DNA from: Sphingomonas sanguinis | GTDB taxonomy: Bacteria > Pseudomonadota > Alphaproteobacteria > Sphingomonadales > Sphingomonadaceae | Assembly (NCBI RefSeq): GCF_001476905.1 | Contig: NZ_LDTE01000077.1 | Span: 1 to 64,000, forward strand | Length of the DNA stretch: 64,000 nt | Direction of reading: 5' to 3' | Part shown: piece by piece, positions 45,529 to 54,567 of the stretch | Layout of the letters: each line of letters starts with the position of its first letter | Numbering within the stretch: position 1 is the stretch's first letter | Translations under genes and position numbers: made by a program | The notes under the pieces: generated by a model | What the model saw: the letters and a program-made list of their open reading frames with translations, nothing else | The model's database searches: none | Told to the model about the DNA's origin: nothing

Positions 45529-46227
45529 ATGTCGATCCGAAATAGGATGCCGATCGCGATCGCGCTCGGCCTATGGGCGAGTGCTGCCCTGGCCAAGCAT
45601 GACGGTCGCCCGGTGGCCGAACTGCTCGATCCCGCCGCCTTTGCGCCCGAGCGGATCGTCGCACCGCCGCCCGCCCCGGGCTCGGACGTGGCGAAGCAGG
45701 AACTGGCCTATCTGCGCGCGCTGCATCGGGCCGCGCCAGCCGAGCGCATCGCGCGCGCCGATGCCGATGGGCATGACAAGGGCCCCCATGCCTTCAACGC
45801 GGTGACGGGCCGCGACCTGACCGCCCTACCCGCCACCGCCGCGCTGCTCGCGCGGGTCGATGCCGAGACGGACGCGGTCGTCGATCGCGCCAAGGATCAT
45901 TTCCGCCGCATCCGACCCTATCGCACCGATCCCACCCTGCCCCATTGCGGCAAGGGTAAGGGTGTCGACGATAGCTATCCCAGCGGCCACTCGGCGTTCG
46001 CCTGGTCAACCGGCTGGACGCTGGCGCAGCTGATGCCCGATCGCGCCGCCGCCATTCTCGGCCGGGCGCGCGACTATGCCGAGGGGCGGCAGATCTGCGC
46101 CGTCCACTATCCCTCCGACGTAGAGGCCGGGCACGCGCTGGGCCAGTTGATCGCCGACCACCTGCTCCACGATCCGCGTCTCGCCGATCAGGTCGCCGCC
46201 GCCCGCGCCGAACTCGCCCGCCGCTGA
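45529..46227 (+). CDS. Class A acid phosphatase (PAP2 superfamily), secreted
   Basis: 232 residues, signal peptide MSIRNRMPIAIALGLWASAALA. The class A nonspecific acid phosphatase pattern is complete: KDHFRRIRPYR (Lys-x6-Arg-Pro), DSYPSGHSAFAWS (catalytic His), and GRQICAVHYPSDVEAGH (Arg, His, Asp). These enzymes hydrolyse phosphate monoesters in the periplasm. The ATG at 45529 has GGGGGGA upstream. It is followed by the TonB-dependent receptor after 27 bases, so the two probably share a transcript, suggesting uptake of a phosphate-bearing ligand or of the dephosphorylated product. Confidence 0.92.
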   Translation: MSIRNRMPIAIALGLWASAALAKHDGRPVAELLDPAAFAPERIVAPPPAPGSDVAKQELAYLRALHRAAPAERIARADADGHDKGPHAFNAVTGRDLTALPATAALLARVDAETDAVVDRAKDHFRRIRPYRTDPTLPHCGKGKGVDDSYPSGHSAFAWSTGWTLAQLMPDRAAAILGRARDYAEGRQICAVHYPSDVEAGHALGQLIADHLLHDPRLADQVAAARAELARR

Positions 46228-46254
46228 GCCCCATATTTTTCCTTCGAGGACCCG

Positions 46255-48789
46255 ATGATGACCAAGCTTGCGTTCCGCGCGGCCCTGCTGGCCGCCACCT
46301 CACTCGCCCTGCCCACGCTGGCCCATGCCGATCCGGTGGGCGTCGCCGCAAACGATCCCACCAACGACCCGGCCACCCAGTCGACCACCGCCAACCAGGC
46401 GGGCCAGGCCAATGACAAGCAGGCGCTGACCACCTCCGACGTCATCGTCACTGGATCGCGCACCGCCGAGGCCGCGCCGCTCACCGCCTCGCTTACCACC
46501 ACGCAGCCGCAATCGGCCGTCAGCCGCGACTATATCGAGAATATGGCCGCCACCGCCGATGTGAACGAACTGATCGCGCTGACCCCCGGCGTGTCGATCT
46601 CGGGCGCAGGCAACGGCTATGGCTTGTCGGAAACCAAGGCGACGATCCGGGGCTTCCAGGACGGCGAGTATAACGTCACCTACGACTCGATCCCCTTTGC
46701 CGACACCAACAACCCGACGCACCATTCGACGGCCTTCTTCCCGTCGAACACGATCGAGACGATCGTCGTCGATCGCGGCCCCGGCAATGCGAGCCAGCTT
46801 GGCCAAGCCAGCTATGGCGGCAACATCAACATGTATTCCCGCGCCGCGACCCCGGACTCGGAAGTGCGCGGCGAGGCGATCGTCGGCAACTGGAACACCT
46901 TTATCGGCCGTGCCCTGTTCCAGAGCGGCACGCTGGACAAGCTGGGCGGTGCGCGCGTCGTGCTGACCGGCCAGTACCTAACCTCGGATGGCGCGCTCAG
47001 CTATTCGCCGGTCGGCTCGAAGAACCTGTTCGGCAAGGCGGTGGTGCCGATCGGCAGCGCCGACACGCTGACCGTGATGAGCAGCTGGAACCGCAATTTC
47101 TATTACCAGTCGGACGTGCTGAAGGGCGCGACCTGCGGCAGCGCGGCGACCGATGCCTATAACGCCGCCAATCCCAAGGCGATCACGACCACCGCGCTGG
47201 GGGCCGATGGCCAGCCGCTGGGCCAGCTGACCGGACAGGGTTGCTCGGCCACCTCGCAGATTGGCCAATATGGGCTGAACTACGGCCTGGGCAACGATCC
47301 GACCCAGCATGACTATTGGCGGTACAATCGCACCGACAAGACGACCGACTTCTCGTATCTACGGCTGCAGAGCGACCTGGGCGGCGGGCTGACGCTCGAC
47401 AACCGCGCGTACATGTACGGCTATACCAACAACACGCTGTCCGGGAATGGCAGTTCGTCCTTTGGCGTGCCCAAGGGCGGGACCCTGCCGGTGTTCCAGG
47501 TCAAGTCGACCGGCGTCGTCACCGGCTTCACCGGCGCGGGAACCGCCGCCTCGCCCTATACGGCCGTGACCAGCGCGACGGACGTGCTGGGCTATGACAA
47601 GCTCAACAAATATCGCGTCTTCGGCTATATCGGCCAGGCGGATTACGACTTCGGGTTCGGCAAGCTGCGGCTCGGCGGCTGGTATGAATATGCCGTCACC
47701 GACCGCCACAATTTCGATCTCGACCGCACGACAAACCAGCCGAGCTACAACGAAAAGTTCAGCAGCGGCACGGCGGCGACCAGCACGCTGCCGCCGATTT
47801 CGCAGGCGAACATCAATTTCGCGCAGCATTCGACTTGGCACCAGTATCAGCTGTTCGGCGAGGTCGAACTCCGCCCGGTCGACGGCGTGTCGATCACGCC
47901 GGGCGTCAAATACGTCCATTTCACGCGCGGCGTGGATGCGGTCCTGCAACAGAAGACCCGCACGCCGCTCGACCTCAGCGCGACCTGGACCAAGACGCTG
48001 CCGTTCCTGACCGCCAATTGGCTGGTGACGAACAGCTGGTCCTTCTATGGCCAGTACGCGCAGGGCATGTACGTGCCCGACCTGTCGAGCTTCTATTCCG
48101 CTTCGGGCCAGCTCGTCACCGCGCTCGATCAGCTGAAGCCGCAGACGACGACCAACTATCAGATCGGCACCGTCTGGCACGGGCATAGCGTCTCGCTGGA
48201 CGTCGACGGCTATATCATCAATGTCGACAACAAGATCGGCACCTGCACCACGACAGGCTGCGACCAGACGCTGCTCGTGAACCAGGGCCAGGTCCGCTAC
48301 AAGGGCGTCGAGGGGCAGCTGAGCGTCATGCCGATCCGGGGGCTGACCCTGTTCGGCAATGCCAGCTACAATCAGGCGCGCAGCATGCAGACCGATGCGC
48401 AGATCGGCAAGGCGCCGTTCAGCACGGCGGCGGCGGGCTTCATCTTTCGCCGGGACGGCTTTCGCGTCTCGTTCGACCAGAAATATACCGGGCCGCAATA
48501 TGCCAATGATTACAATGGCAGCCCCGGCTTCCGCCTGTACCGTATCCGCCCCTACAGCATCGGTCAGTTCGCGATCAGCCAACAGGTCGAGGGCGGCCTG
48601 AAACTGGGTGTGACGGTCAACAACGTCTTCAACAGCCGCGCGGTGACTCAGATCGCGACCAGCAGCACGGGCGCACCGACCACGACGATCAACGGCACGA
48701 AATACCAGTCCGGCTATGGCCAGCTGGACCAGTTCAACTTCCTGCCGCCGCGCTCCTTCCTACTGACGGCGGGTATTTCCTTCCGCTGA
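46255..48789 (+). CDS. TonB-dependent receptor, phosphatase-linked
   Basis: 844 residues. Signal peptide MMTKLAFRAALLAATSLALPTLAHA, TonB-box-like TSDVIVTGSRT, plug (about 75-200) with DVNELIALTPGVSISGAG, TIRGFQDGEYNVTYDSIPF and RGPGNASQLGQASYGGNINMYSR, then a 22-strand-type barrel ending LLTAGISFR. No secretin domain. Ligand unknown. Forms a probable two-gene unit with the acid phosphatase. The end repeat at 48901 lies about 110 bases beyond its stop. Confidence 0.92.
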   Translation: MMTKLAFRAALLAATSLALPTLAHADPVGVAANDPTNDPATQSTTANQAGQANDKQALTTSDVIVTGSRTAEAAPLTASLTTTQPQSAVSRDYIENMAATADVNELIALTPGVSISGAGNGYGLSETKATIRGFQDGEYNVTYDSIPFADTNNPTHHSTAFFPSNTIETIVVDRGPGNASQLGQASYGGNINMYSRAATPDSEVRGEAIVGNWNTFIGRALFQSGTLDKLGGARVVLTGQYLTSDGALSYSPVGSKNLFGKAVVPIGSADTLTVMSSWNRNFYYQSDVLKGATCGSAATDAYNAANPKAITTTALGADGQPLGQLTGQGCSATSQIGQYGLNYGLGNDPTQHDYWRYNRTDKTTDFSYLRLQSDLGGGLTLDNRAYMYGYTNNTLSGNGSSSFGVPKGGTLPVFQVKSTGVVTGFTGAGTAASPYTAVTSATDVLGYDKLNKYRVFGYIGQADYDFGFGKLRLGGWYEYAVTDRHNFDLDRTTNQPSYNEKFSSGTAATSTLPPISQANINFAQHSTWHQYQLFGEVELRPVDGVSITPGVKYVHFTRGVDAVLQQKTRTPLDLSATWTKTLPFLTANWLVTNSWSFYGQYAQGMYVPDLSSFYSASGQLVTALDQLKPQTTTNYQIGTVWHGHSVSLDVDGYIINVDNKIGTCTTTGCDQTLLVNQGQVRYKGVEGQLSVMPIRGLTLFGNASYNQARSMQTDAQIGKAPFSTAAAGFIFRRDGFRVSFDQKYTGPQYANDYNGSPGFRLYRIRPYSIGQFAISQQVEGGLKLGVTVNNVFNSRAVTQIATSSTGAPTTTINGTKYQSGYGQLDQFNFLPPRSFLLTAGISFR

Positions 48790-48900
48790 CGGGAGACGAG
48801 GAAGGCCGAAAGGTTGACAGATTTGAGGAAAACTCTATGGAAAGCGCTTCGGTGCGCTTGGGATGGGGCCGCTAGATAGCGGTTCTGCGTGATGTCTCCG

Positions 48901-48961
48901 GTGCGTTCACCAGTTTCTCCAACGGCCCCGCAGCGATGCGGGGCCGTTGTGCATTGGGCCT
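48901..48961 (+). repeat. Direct repeat, right copy (tRNA-Lys 3' end-like and hairpin)
   Basis: 61 bases matching 42833-42894 with two substitutions and one indel. The sequence left of it (48850-48900) does not resemble the rest of a tRNA, so this is only the 3' end plus the hairpin, here a perfect 12-bp stem. Confidence 0.75.
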
Positions 48962-48991
48962 GTACGGCCCTCCCAATGGGATGAAGGATTG

Positions 48992-49354
48992 ATGGCAGGA
49001 TATAAGGTTCCCGGTTTCGCCGATCGTGCATCGGCCTCACGCGACGCCAAGGCCGCCGCATTGGAAAAACTGCGCAACAAGGCCGCGCCCGACCCGGCGG
49101 TCGTCGCCGCCCGCGCCGCCGCGCGCGAAGCGAAGGAAGCCGCCGAAGCCGAGCGTCGTGCCGCCCATAAGGCCGCGATCGAGCAGGAAAAGGCCGCCCG
49201 TGAGGAAGCCCGCGCCAAGGCACAGGCCGAGGCGGAAGCCGCCGCCGAGGCAGCGGCCGCCGCTGCGCGCCCGCCGGTGGTCCCCACCGCCGCCGAGTTG
49301 AAAGCCGCGCGCGACGCCCGCTACGCTGCTCGCAAGGCGCGCCAGGGCAAATGA
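48992..49354 (+). CDS. DUF6481 family protein
   Basis: 120 residues, mostly one long charged helix: MAGYKVPGFADRASASRDAKAAALEKLRNK, then alternating Ala/Glu/Arg/Lys and AAAEAAAAAARPPVV, ending ARDARYAARKARQGK. This is the pattern of DUF6481, small sphingomonad proteins of unknown role. No membrane part. Overlaps the next gene by four bases (ATGA). Confidence 0.8.
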   Translation: MAGYKVPGFADRASASRDAKAAALEKLRNKAAPDPAVVAARAAAREAKEAAEAERRAAHKAAIEQEKAAREEARAKAQAEAEAAAEAAAAAARPPVVPTAAELKAARDARYAARKARQGK

Positions 49355-50022
49355 CCCCGCGCGAGCTGCTAGGCATCGCCGAGGTGCCCGGCGGCGAGCC
49401 CCTGCGGCTGTTCCGCCGGGGCAAGGACTTCATGATCGTGCTCGACCGCAACGAGCTGATGAGCACGCGGATGAGCGGCTCGGAAGTGGCGCTGGGCACG
49501 ATGACCTGCGACCGGCTGGGCGGGCGCAGCGCGCCGCATCTGCTGATCGGCGGCTACGGCATGGGCTTTACCTTGCGCGCGGTGCTGGCTCGCCTGGGCC
49601 GCGATGCGCGGGTGACGGTGGCCGAGCTGGTCCCCGGCATCATCGAATGGGCGCGCGGCCCGATGGCCGAGGTGACCGCCGGGTGCCTGGACGATCCGCG
49701 CGTGACGCTGGCGATGGGCGATGTCGGCAACGCCATCTATGCGGGGCGCGGGACCTATGATGCCATCCTGCTCGATGTCGACAATGGCCCGGACGGACTG
49801 ACTCGTCCGGCCAATGACGGGCTTTATTCCAATCGAGGCCTGGACGAGGCACGGGTCGCGCTGCGCCCCGGCGGGGTGCTGGCGATCTGGTCGGCGGCGC
49901 CTGACCCGGTCTTCACCCGCCGCCTTTCGCGCGCGGGCTTCCTGGTCGACGAAGTGAAGGTCCGCGCCCGCGAGAACGGCAAGGGCGCGACCCACACCAT
50001 CTGGTTCGCCACGCCGCGGTGA
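49351..50022 (+). CDS. Spermidine synthase-like methyltransferase-fold protein
   Basis: 223 residues, Rossmann fold of the polyamine synthase type: LLIGGYGMGFTLRAVLARLG (SAM-binding loop), VTVAELVPGIIEWARGPM (acidic end of strand 2), and DAILLDVDNGPDGLTRPAN (active-site Asp region). It lacks an obvious N-terminal beta domain of true SpeE, so aminopropyl transfer is not assured; methyl transfer is an alternative. Coupled to DUF6481 upstream. Confidence 0.75.
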   Translation: MTPRELLGIAEVPGGEPLRLFRRGKDFMIVLDRNELMSTRMSGSEVALGTMTCDRLGGRSAPHLLIGGYGMGFTLRAVLARLGRDARVTVAELVPGIIEWARGPMAEVTAGCLDDPRVTLAMGDVGNAIYAGRGTYDAILLDVDNGPDGLTRPANDGLYSNRGLDEARVALRPGGVLAIWSAAPDPVFTRRLSRAGFLVDEVKVRARENGKGATHTIWFATPR

Positions 50023-50027
50023 CACGC

Positions 50028-50150
50028 AATTCCTCCCCTGTAAGGGGAGGTGGCAGGGCGAAGCCCTGACGGAGGGGTGTCCCCCTATCGAGAGCGCGAC
50101 ACCCCTCCACCATGCTGCGCATGGTCCCCCTCCCCTTACAGGGGAGGAAT
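50028..50150. repeat. Palindromic repeat supplying the stop codon of the DUF4169 gene
   Basis: Outer arms of 23 bases (50028-50050 with 50128-50150), each itself holding CTCCCCT/AGGGGAG, enclose a CAGGGCGAAGCCCTG hairpin, a GACACCCCTCC/GGAGGGGTGTC pair and an ACCATGCTGCGCATGGT hairpin. It looks like a compound dispersed element. It reaches into the DUF4169 gene and forms its last codons. Confidence 0.7.
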
Positions 50151-50324
50151 ATCCTCGCGCTTGGCCCCATCCAACTCCTTGCGAAGCCGCGTTTGCTCCA
50201 ACGCATCGCGCTGCTTCTCGGCCTTGGTCCGTCCGAACCGCGCCCGGTTCTCCGCCGCCTGCTGCTCGGCGGCCTTGCGAGCCAGGCCTTTGCGCGCCTG
50301 GCGGAAGTTGACGACCTCCCCCAT
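50136..50324 (-). CDS. DUF4169 family protein
   Basis: 62 residues, highly charged: MGEVVNFRQARKGLARKAAEQQAAENRARFGRTKAEKQRDALEQ, the usual DUF4169 pattern of alphaproteobacteria. Function unknown. The last five residues (DIPPL) and stop come from the palindromic repeat that follows, an insertion that probably altered the C terminus without harm. One base overlap with the phospholipase D-type gene upstream. Confidence 0.85.
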   Translation of the reverse strand: MGEVVNFRQARKGLARKAAEQQAAENRARFGRTKAEKQRDALEQTRLRKELDGAKREDIPPL

Positions 50325-51778
50325 CAGCGCCGTCGCAGCCGCCGGAACAGCCCCTTGCGGCGGCTGAACGCCTCGAACATTTCGTCCGGCCCTTCCGGGT
50401 CGAGCACTTCATTGTCGGCCAGCCACTCCTCGACGCTCGACAGGTCCGGCACCTCATAGGGGCGAAGGCTGCGCCCTTCCCCGCCGCGCAGCACCTCGAC
50501 GGCCGCGATCAGCGAGCCGGTCCGCGCGACGGTGGCGGTCACGGTTGCCGGCGGCACGCCCAGATGCTCGGCGAGCAGATCGTCGCGGATCGCCGCGATC
50601 CGCTGTCCGGTCTCACTTCCCGGCTCGACCGCGATGGCGAGATCGCATTCGGTGTCCAATCGCATTGAGCGGTTGTTGAGATTGGAGGAGCCCAGGCGGA
50701 ACACCCGGTCGTCGGCGATCAGGATCTTGGCATGGCAATAGATCGCCTCGCCCCCCGCCGTGAAGGGATGATAGAGGCGCAACCGTCCATGTCGGTCCCG
50801 CCGCCGCAACGCCTCGACGAGCCTTGCGCGCGCCGTGTCCATCGCGATCGGCTCCAGCCAGCCTTGCGCAGTCAGCGGGTTGATGATGACGAACTCGGGA
50901 CCATCCTCTTCGTCCAGCCGCCGGGCGATCGCCTCGGCCACGCGGCGCGAGGCGAAATACTGGCTCTCGATATAAACGTATCGCTCGGCCCGCGCGATCT
51001 GGGCGAGGAACAGCGCCTCATTCTCGTGCACCGGGGCCTGATCGTCCATCTCGGGCATGGTGCGGGCGATAGCGACCGGCTGGTCGATGAAGTCGGGCTC
51101 CAGCCCCTCGGGCCAGCAGCTGGCGCCCGGCACGGCGGGCCCCATCACTTTGCCCCCCGCCGCATGCCAGCGCTCACGGAACAGCTCGCCCAGCGCATGG
51201 GTGACGGGTCCCTCCACCGCGCTGATCGCGTCGTGCCAGGGCTTGTAAGGCTGGCCGCCGGGGCGCGTGCGGCCAGGATCGTCGTCGCGATGCTCGCGCG
51301 TGTCCCAACGCTCGCTGGTCATGTCGATGCCGCCGCAAAAGGCGAGCTGGTCGTCGATGATGACGATCTTCTGGTGGTGCGACGCGGCGATGGGGTGATG
51401 ACCGTCCAGCTTGGTATGGATGCGGTCATGCGCCATCCACTTCAGCACGGTGAAGAAGGTCCGCCCCCGGAACAGCGACTTGATCGCCCCGGTATCCCAG
51501 CGGAGCAGGAATATCTCAAGCTCGGGCTGGCGCTGGACCAGCGAATAGATGAAGTCGCCGACCGTCTCGCCCGGCGCCTCGTCATGGTCGAGGACGATGC
51601 GCGCGTCGAAGTCCCAGCCGATCAGCAGGATTTGGCGCCGGGCGTTGAGCATTGCCCGCCGGGCCATGCGGAAATATTTCTCGGCATCGATGATGACCGC
51701 CATCCGGTCGGCCTGCTCGATCCGCCAGCATTCCTGTCCGACCTTCAACGACGATCTCCCCATGTCCGCGCGCGTCAT
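50324..51778 (-). CDS. Phospholipase D-like family protein
   Basis: 484 residues with two HKD motifs: SHHQKIVIIDDQLAFCGGIDM (about 150) and CHAKILIADDRVFRLGSSNLNNRSM (about 373). Each gives His-x-Lys-x4-Asp, so both halves of the active site are present (the first as HQKIVIIDD). Relatives cleave or transfer phosphatidyl groups, including cardiolipin synthesis. No membrane helix is clear. Start uncertain: ATG 51778 or 51763. Translation coupled to DUF4169. Confidence 0.88.
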   Translation of the reverse strand: MTRADMGRSSLKVGQECWRIEQADRMAVIIDAEKYFRMARRAMLNARRQILLIGWDFDARIVLDHDEAPGETVGDFIYSLVQRQPELEIFLLRWDTGAIKSLFRGRTFFTVLKWMAHDRIHTKLDGHHPIAASHHQKIVIIDDQLAFCGGIDMTSERWDTREHRDDDPGRTRPGGQPYKPWHDAISAVEGPVTHALGELFRERWHAAGGKVMGPAVPGASCWPEGLEPDFIDQPVAIARTMPEMDDQAPVHENEALFLAQIARAERYVYIESQYFASRRVAEAIARRLDEEDGPEFVIINPLTAQGWLEPIAMDTARARLVEALRRRDRHGRLRLYHPFTAGGEAIYCHAKILIADDRVFRLGSSNLNNRSMRLDTECDLAIAVEPGSETGQRIAAIRDDLLAEHLGVPPATVTATVARTGSLIAAVEVLRGGEGRSLRPYEVPDLSSVEEWLADNEVLDPEGPDEMFEAFSRRKGLFRRLRRR

Positions 51779-51858
51779 GCCCCGGCGATCCCGCGCTGGC
51801 AAATGGCGAAACGGGGGCCGGTGCGTAAACGTTGCGACCGTCCAAACACAGATGGCGT

Positions 51859-52893
51859 TCAGAAGATGCGATAGCGGACGGGTCGGATCGACAGGGACTG
51901 GCCCGGCGTCGCTTCGGTCGAGACGGGCAGGTCAAACGTCAGCGGCTCGGGCACACCGGCGAGCTCGGCAGTGATCCGGCGGGAACGGCCGATCGGGCGG
52001 CTGGCCAGCACCAGGATCGACAGCGCATCCGCGGCGTCGGGTTCGGCCAGTTCGACGTCGTGCGGGCGGATATGGATTTCACCCTCACCCTGCCCTCGCG
52101 CCTCGTCGGCGACGGTGGCGAGCTGCGCGCCGATCACTGCTGCACCGGCTTGGCGGGTGACGGGCAGCCGGTTGGTCTCACCGATGAACGAGGAGACGAA
52201 AGCGGTGGCGGGCGCGCCCTGCACCTCGGCGGGCGTTCCCACCTGCTCGATCACGCCGCCGCGCATCACGACGATGCGGTCGGCGATCTCCAGCGCCTCT
52301 TCCTGGTCGTGCGTGACGAAGATCGAGGTCAGGCCCGTGTCGTCATGAATCCGCCGCAGCCAGCCGCGCAGATCCTTGCGCACTTGGGCGTCGAGCGCGC
52401 CGAACGGCTCATCGAGCAGCAGCAGGCGCGGCTCGATGGCCAGGGCGCGGGCGAGCGCGACGCGCTGGCGCTGGCCACCCGACAGCTGCGCGGGGTAGCG
52501 GTCGCCCAGTTGCGGCAGCTGGATCAGTTCCAGCAGCTCGGCGACCTTGGCCGCAATCACCGCCTTGGCTGGCCGGTCGCGCCGCTTGCGGACCGTCAGG
52601 CCGAAGGCGATGTTCTGGGCCACCGTCATATGGCGGAACAGCGCATAATTCTGGAAGACGAAGCCGATTTGGCGCTCGGCCGCGGGCGTGCCGGTCATGT
52701 CCTGCCCATCGAACAGGACATGACCCTCATCGGCGAAGTCCAGCCCGGCGATGGTCCGCAACAGCGTCGTCTTGCCCGAACCCGAGGGGCCGAGTAGCGC
52801 CAGGAACTCACCCGGTTTCGTCTCCAGCGTCACGCGGTCCAACGCGGTGAAGCCCCCGAACCGACGGGAAATATTCTCGACAACGATGCTCAA
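51859..52893 (-). CDS. cysA: Sulfate/thiosulfate ABC transporter ATP-binding protein
   Basis: 344 residues. Walker [16 protein letters not shown]-loop [14 protein letters not shown], signature [16 protein letters not shown], Walker [13 protein letters not shown], and His in [15 protein letters not shown]-terminal TOBE-type regulatory part with [10 protein letters not shown]. The start TTG at 52893 overlaps the cysW stop; it fits the first strand ([18 protein letters not shown]). Last gene of cysP-cysT-cysW-cysA. Confidence 0.94.
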   Translation of the reverse strand: MSIVVENISRRFGGFTALDRVTLETKPGEFLALLGPSGSGKTTLLRTIAGLDFADEGHVLFDGQDMTGTPAAERQIGFVFQNYALFRHMTVAQNIAFGLTVRKRRDRPAKAVIAAKVAELLELIQLPQLGDRYPAQLSGGQRQRVALARALAIEPRLLLLDEPFGALDAQVRKDLRGWLRRIHDDTGLTSIFVTHDQEEALEIADRIVVMRGGVIEQVGTPAEVQGAPATAFVSSFIGETNRLPVTRQAGAAVIGAQLATVADEARGQGEGEIHIRPHDVELAEPDAADALSILVLASRPIGRSRRITAELAGVPEPLTFDLPVSTEATPGQSLSIRPVRYRIF

Positions 52894-53735
52894 TGCGCGG
52901 CTCCCGCCCGGTGGATGCCGAAACGCCATTCCAGCACGGTCTTCACTCCCAAGGTCACCAGCGCGAGCGAGGCGAGCAGAGACGCCACCGCGAACGCGCC
53001 GACAAAGTCATATTCATTGTACAGGATCTCGACATGCAGCGGCATGGTGTTGGTCAGCCCTCGGATATGCCCCGACACCACCGACACCGCGCCGAACTCG
53101 CCCATCGCGCGGGCATTGCAGAGCAGAACGCCATAAAGCAGCCCCCAGCGGATATTGGGCAGCGTGACATGCCAGAAGGTCTGCCACCCGTTTGCGCCCA
53201 GCGACCGTGCCGCCTCCTCGTCGTCGCGCCCCTGTTCGGCCATGAGCGGGATCAGCTCCCGCGCAACGAAGGGAAAGGTCACGAAGACGGTCGCCAGCAC
53301 GATGCCCGGCACCGCGAAGATGATCCGCACGCCATGCGCCGTCAGCCATGGCCCCAGCCAGCCCTGCGCCCCGAAGAGCAGTACGAAGATCAGGCCCGAT
53401 ACCACCGGCGACACCGAGAAAGGAAGATCAATCAAGGAGATAAGAAGGCTTTTTCCGCGAAAGTCGAACTTGGCGATGGCCCAGGACGCCGCGACGCCGA
53501 ACACGGCATTGACGGGCACGGCAATGGCCGCGACCAGCAGGGTCAGGCGGATCGCCGCCAGTGCATCCGGGTCGACCAGCGCGTCGACAAAGACCTGCCA
53601 TCCCTTGGCAAGGCCACCTGCAAACACCATGACAAGTGGTAGAAAAAGAAACAGCGCCAGGAGCACGAAGCCCAAACCGATCAAGGCCCGGCGTGCCCAG
53701 GGGCTTTCGACGGTGGTGGGGTTGGTGCCGCTCAT
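52890..53735 (-). CDS. cysW: Sulfate ABC transporter permease CysW
   Basis: 281 residues, six membrane helices. The permease loop is [45 protein letters not shown], the EAA motif that docks CysA. ATG 53735 overlaps the cysT stop. [32 protein letters not shown] is typical of CysW. Confidence 0.94.
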   Translation of the reverse strand: MSGTNPTTVESPWARRALIGLGFVLLALFLFLPLVMVFAGGLAKGWQVFVDALVDPDALAAIRLTLLVAAIAVPVNAVFGVAASWAIAKFDFRGKSLLISLIDLPFSVSPVVSGLIFVLLFGAQGWLGPWLTAHGVRIIFAVPGIVLATVFVTFPFVARELIPLMAEQGRDDEEAARSLGANGWQTFWHVTLPNIRWGLLYGVLLCNARAMGEFGAVSVVSGHIRGLTNTMPLHVEILYNEYDFVGAFAVASLLASLALVTLGVKTVLEWRFGIHRAGAAH

Positions 53736-54562
53736 CGCGTCCCCCGCTTGGCGCGCCACGCCTGGAGCAGATTGACCACCAACAGCATCGCGAAGGACAG
53801 AACCAGCATCACGCAAGCGATGGCCGTCGCGCCGTCATAATCGAACTGTTCCAACTGTGTGATGATCAGCAGCGGCGCGATTTCGGAATGAAAGGGCTTG
53901 TTGCCCGCGATGAAGATAATCGACCCATATTCACCCACGCCGCGCGCAAAGGCGAGCGCGAAGCCGGTCAGCAGTGCGGGTGTGATCGCGGGCAGGATGA
54001 TCCGGGCGAAGGTCTGAAGACGCGACGCCCCCAAGGTCGCGGCGGCCTCCTCTACGTCACGGCCCAGATCGGCCAGAACCGGCTGAACCGAGCGAACAAT
54101 GAATGGCAAGCCAATGAAAACAAGGGCAATCGCGACACCAAACGGCGTATAGGCCACCTTGACGCCCAATGGTGCGAGCAGCGACCCGACCCAGCCATTG
54201 TCCGAGTACAGCGCCACCAGCGCGATACCCGCCACCGCCGTGGGTAGCGCGAATGGCAGATCCACCGCCGCGTCGATCAGCTTCTTGCCGGGAAAATCAT
54301 AGCGCACGAGAATCCAGGCGATCAGCAACCCGAACATCGCATTGACCGCCGCCGCCGCCAGCGCCGCGCCGAAGCTGAGGCGATAGGCGGCGAGCGCCCG
54401 AGGCGAAAGCCCGGCCGCGGCAAAGCCTTCCCACCCCATGCCCGCCGCACGGATGACCAGCGCGGACAGGGGCAGCAGGACGATCAGGCCGAGCCAGAAC
54501 AGGGTCATCCCCATGGTCAGGCCAAAACCGGGCAGCGCCGAGCGGCGCTTCGTTCCGAACAC
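53732..54562 (-). CDS. cysT: Sulfate ABC transporter permease CysT
   Basis: 276 residues, six helices; EAA loop RSVQPVLADLGRDVEEAAATLGASRLQTFARIILPAITPALLTG, and GVGEYGSIIFIAGNKPFHSEIAPLLI, the CysT signature. Start GTG at 54562, five bases after the cysP stop. Forms the channel with CysW. Confidence 0.94.
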   Translation of the reverse strand: MFGTKRRSALPGFGLTMGMTLFWLGLIVLLPLSALVIRAAGMGWEGFAAAGLSPRALAAYRLSFGAALAAAAVNAMFGLLIAWILVRYDFPGKKLIDAAVDLPFALPTAVAGIALVALYSDNGWVGSLLAPLGVKVAYTPFGVAIALVFIGLPFIVRSVQPVLADLGRDVEEAAATLGASRLQTFARIILPAITPALLTGFALAFARGVGEYGSIIFIAGNKPFHSEIAPLLIITQLEQFDYDGATAIACVMLVLSFAMLLVVNLLQAWRAKRGTR

Positions 54563-54567
54563 CGCGA

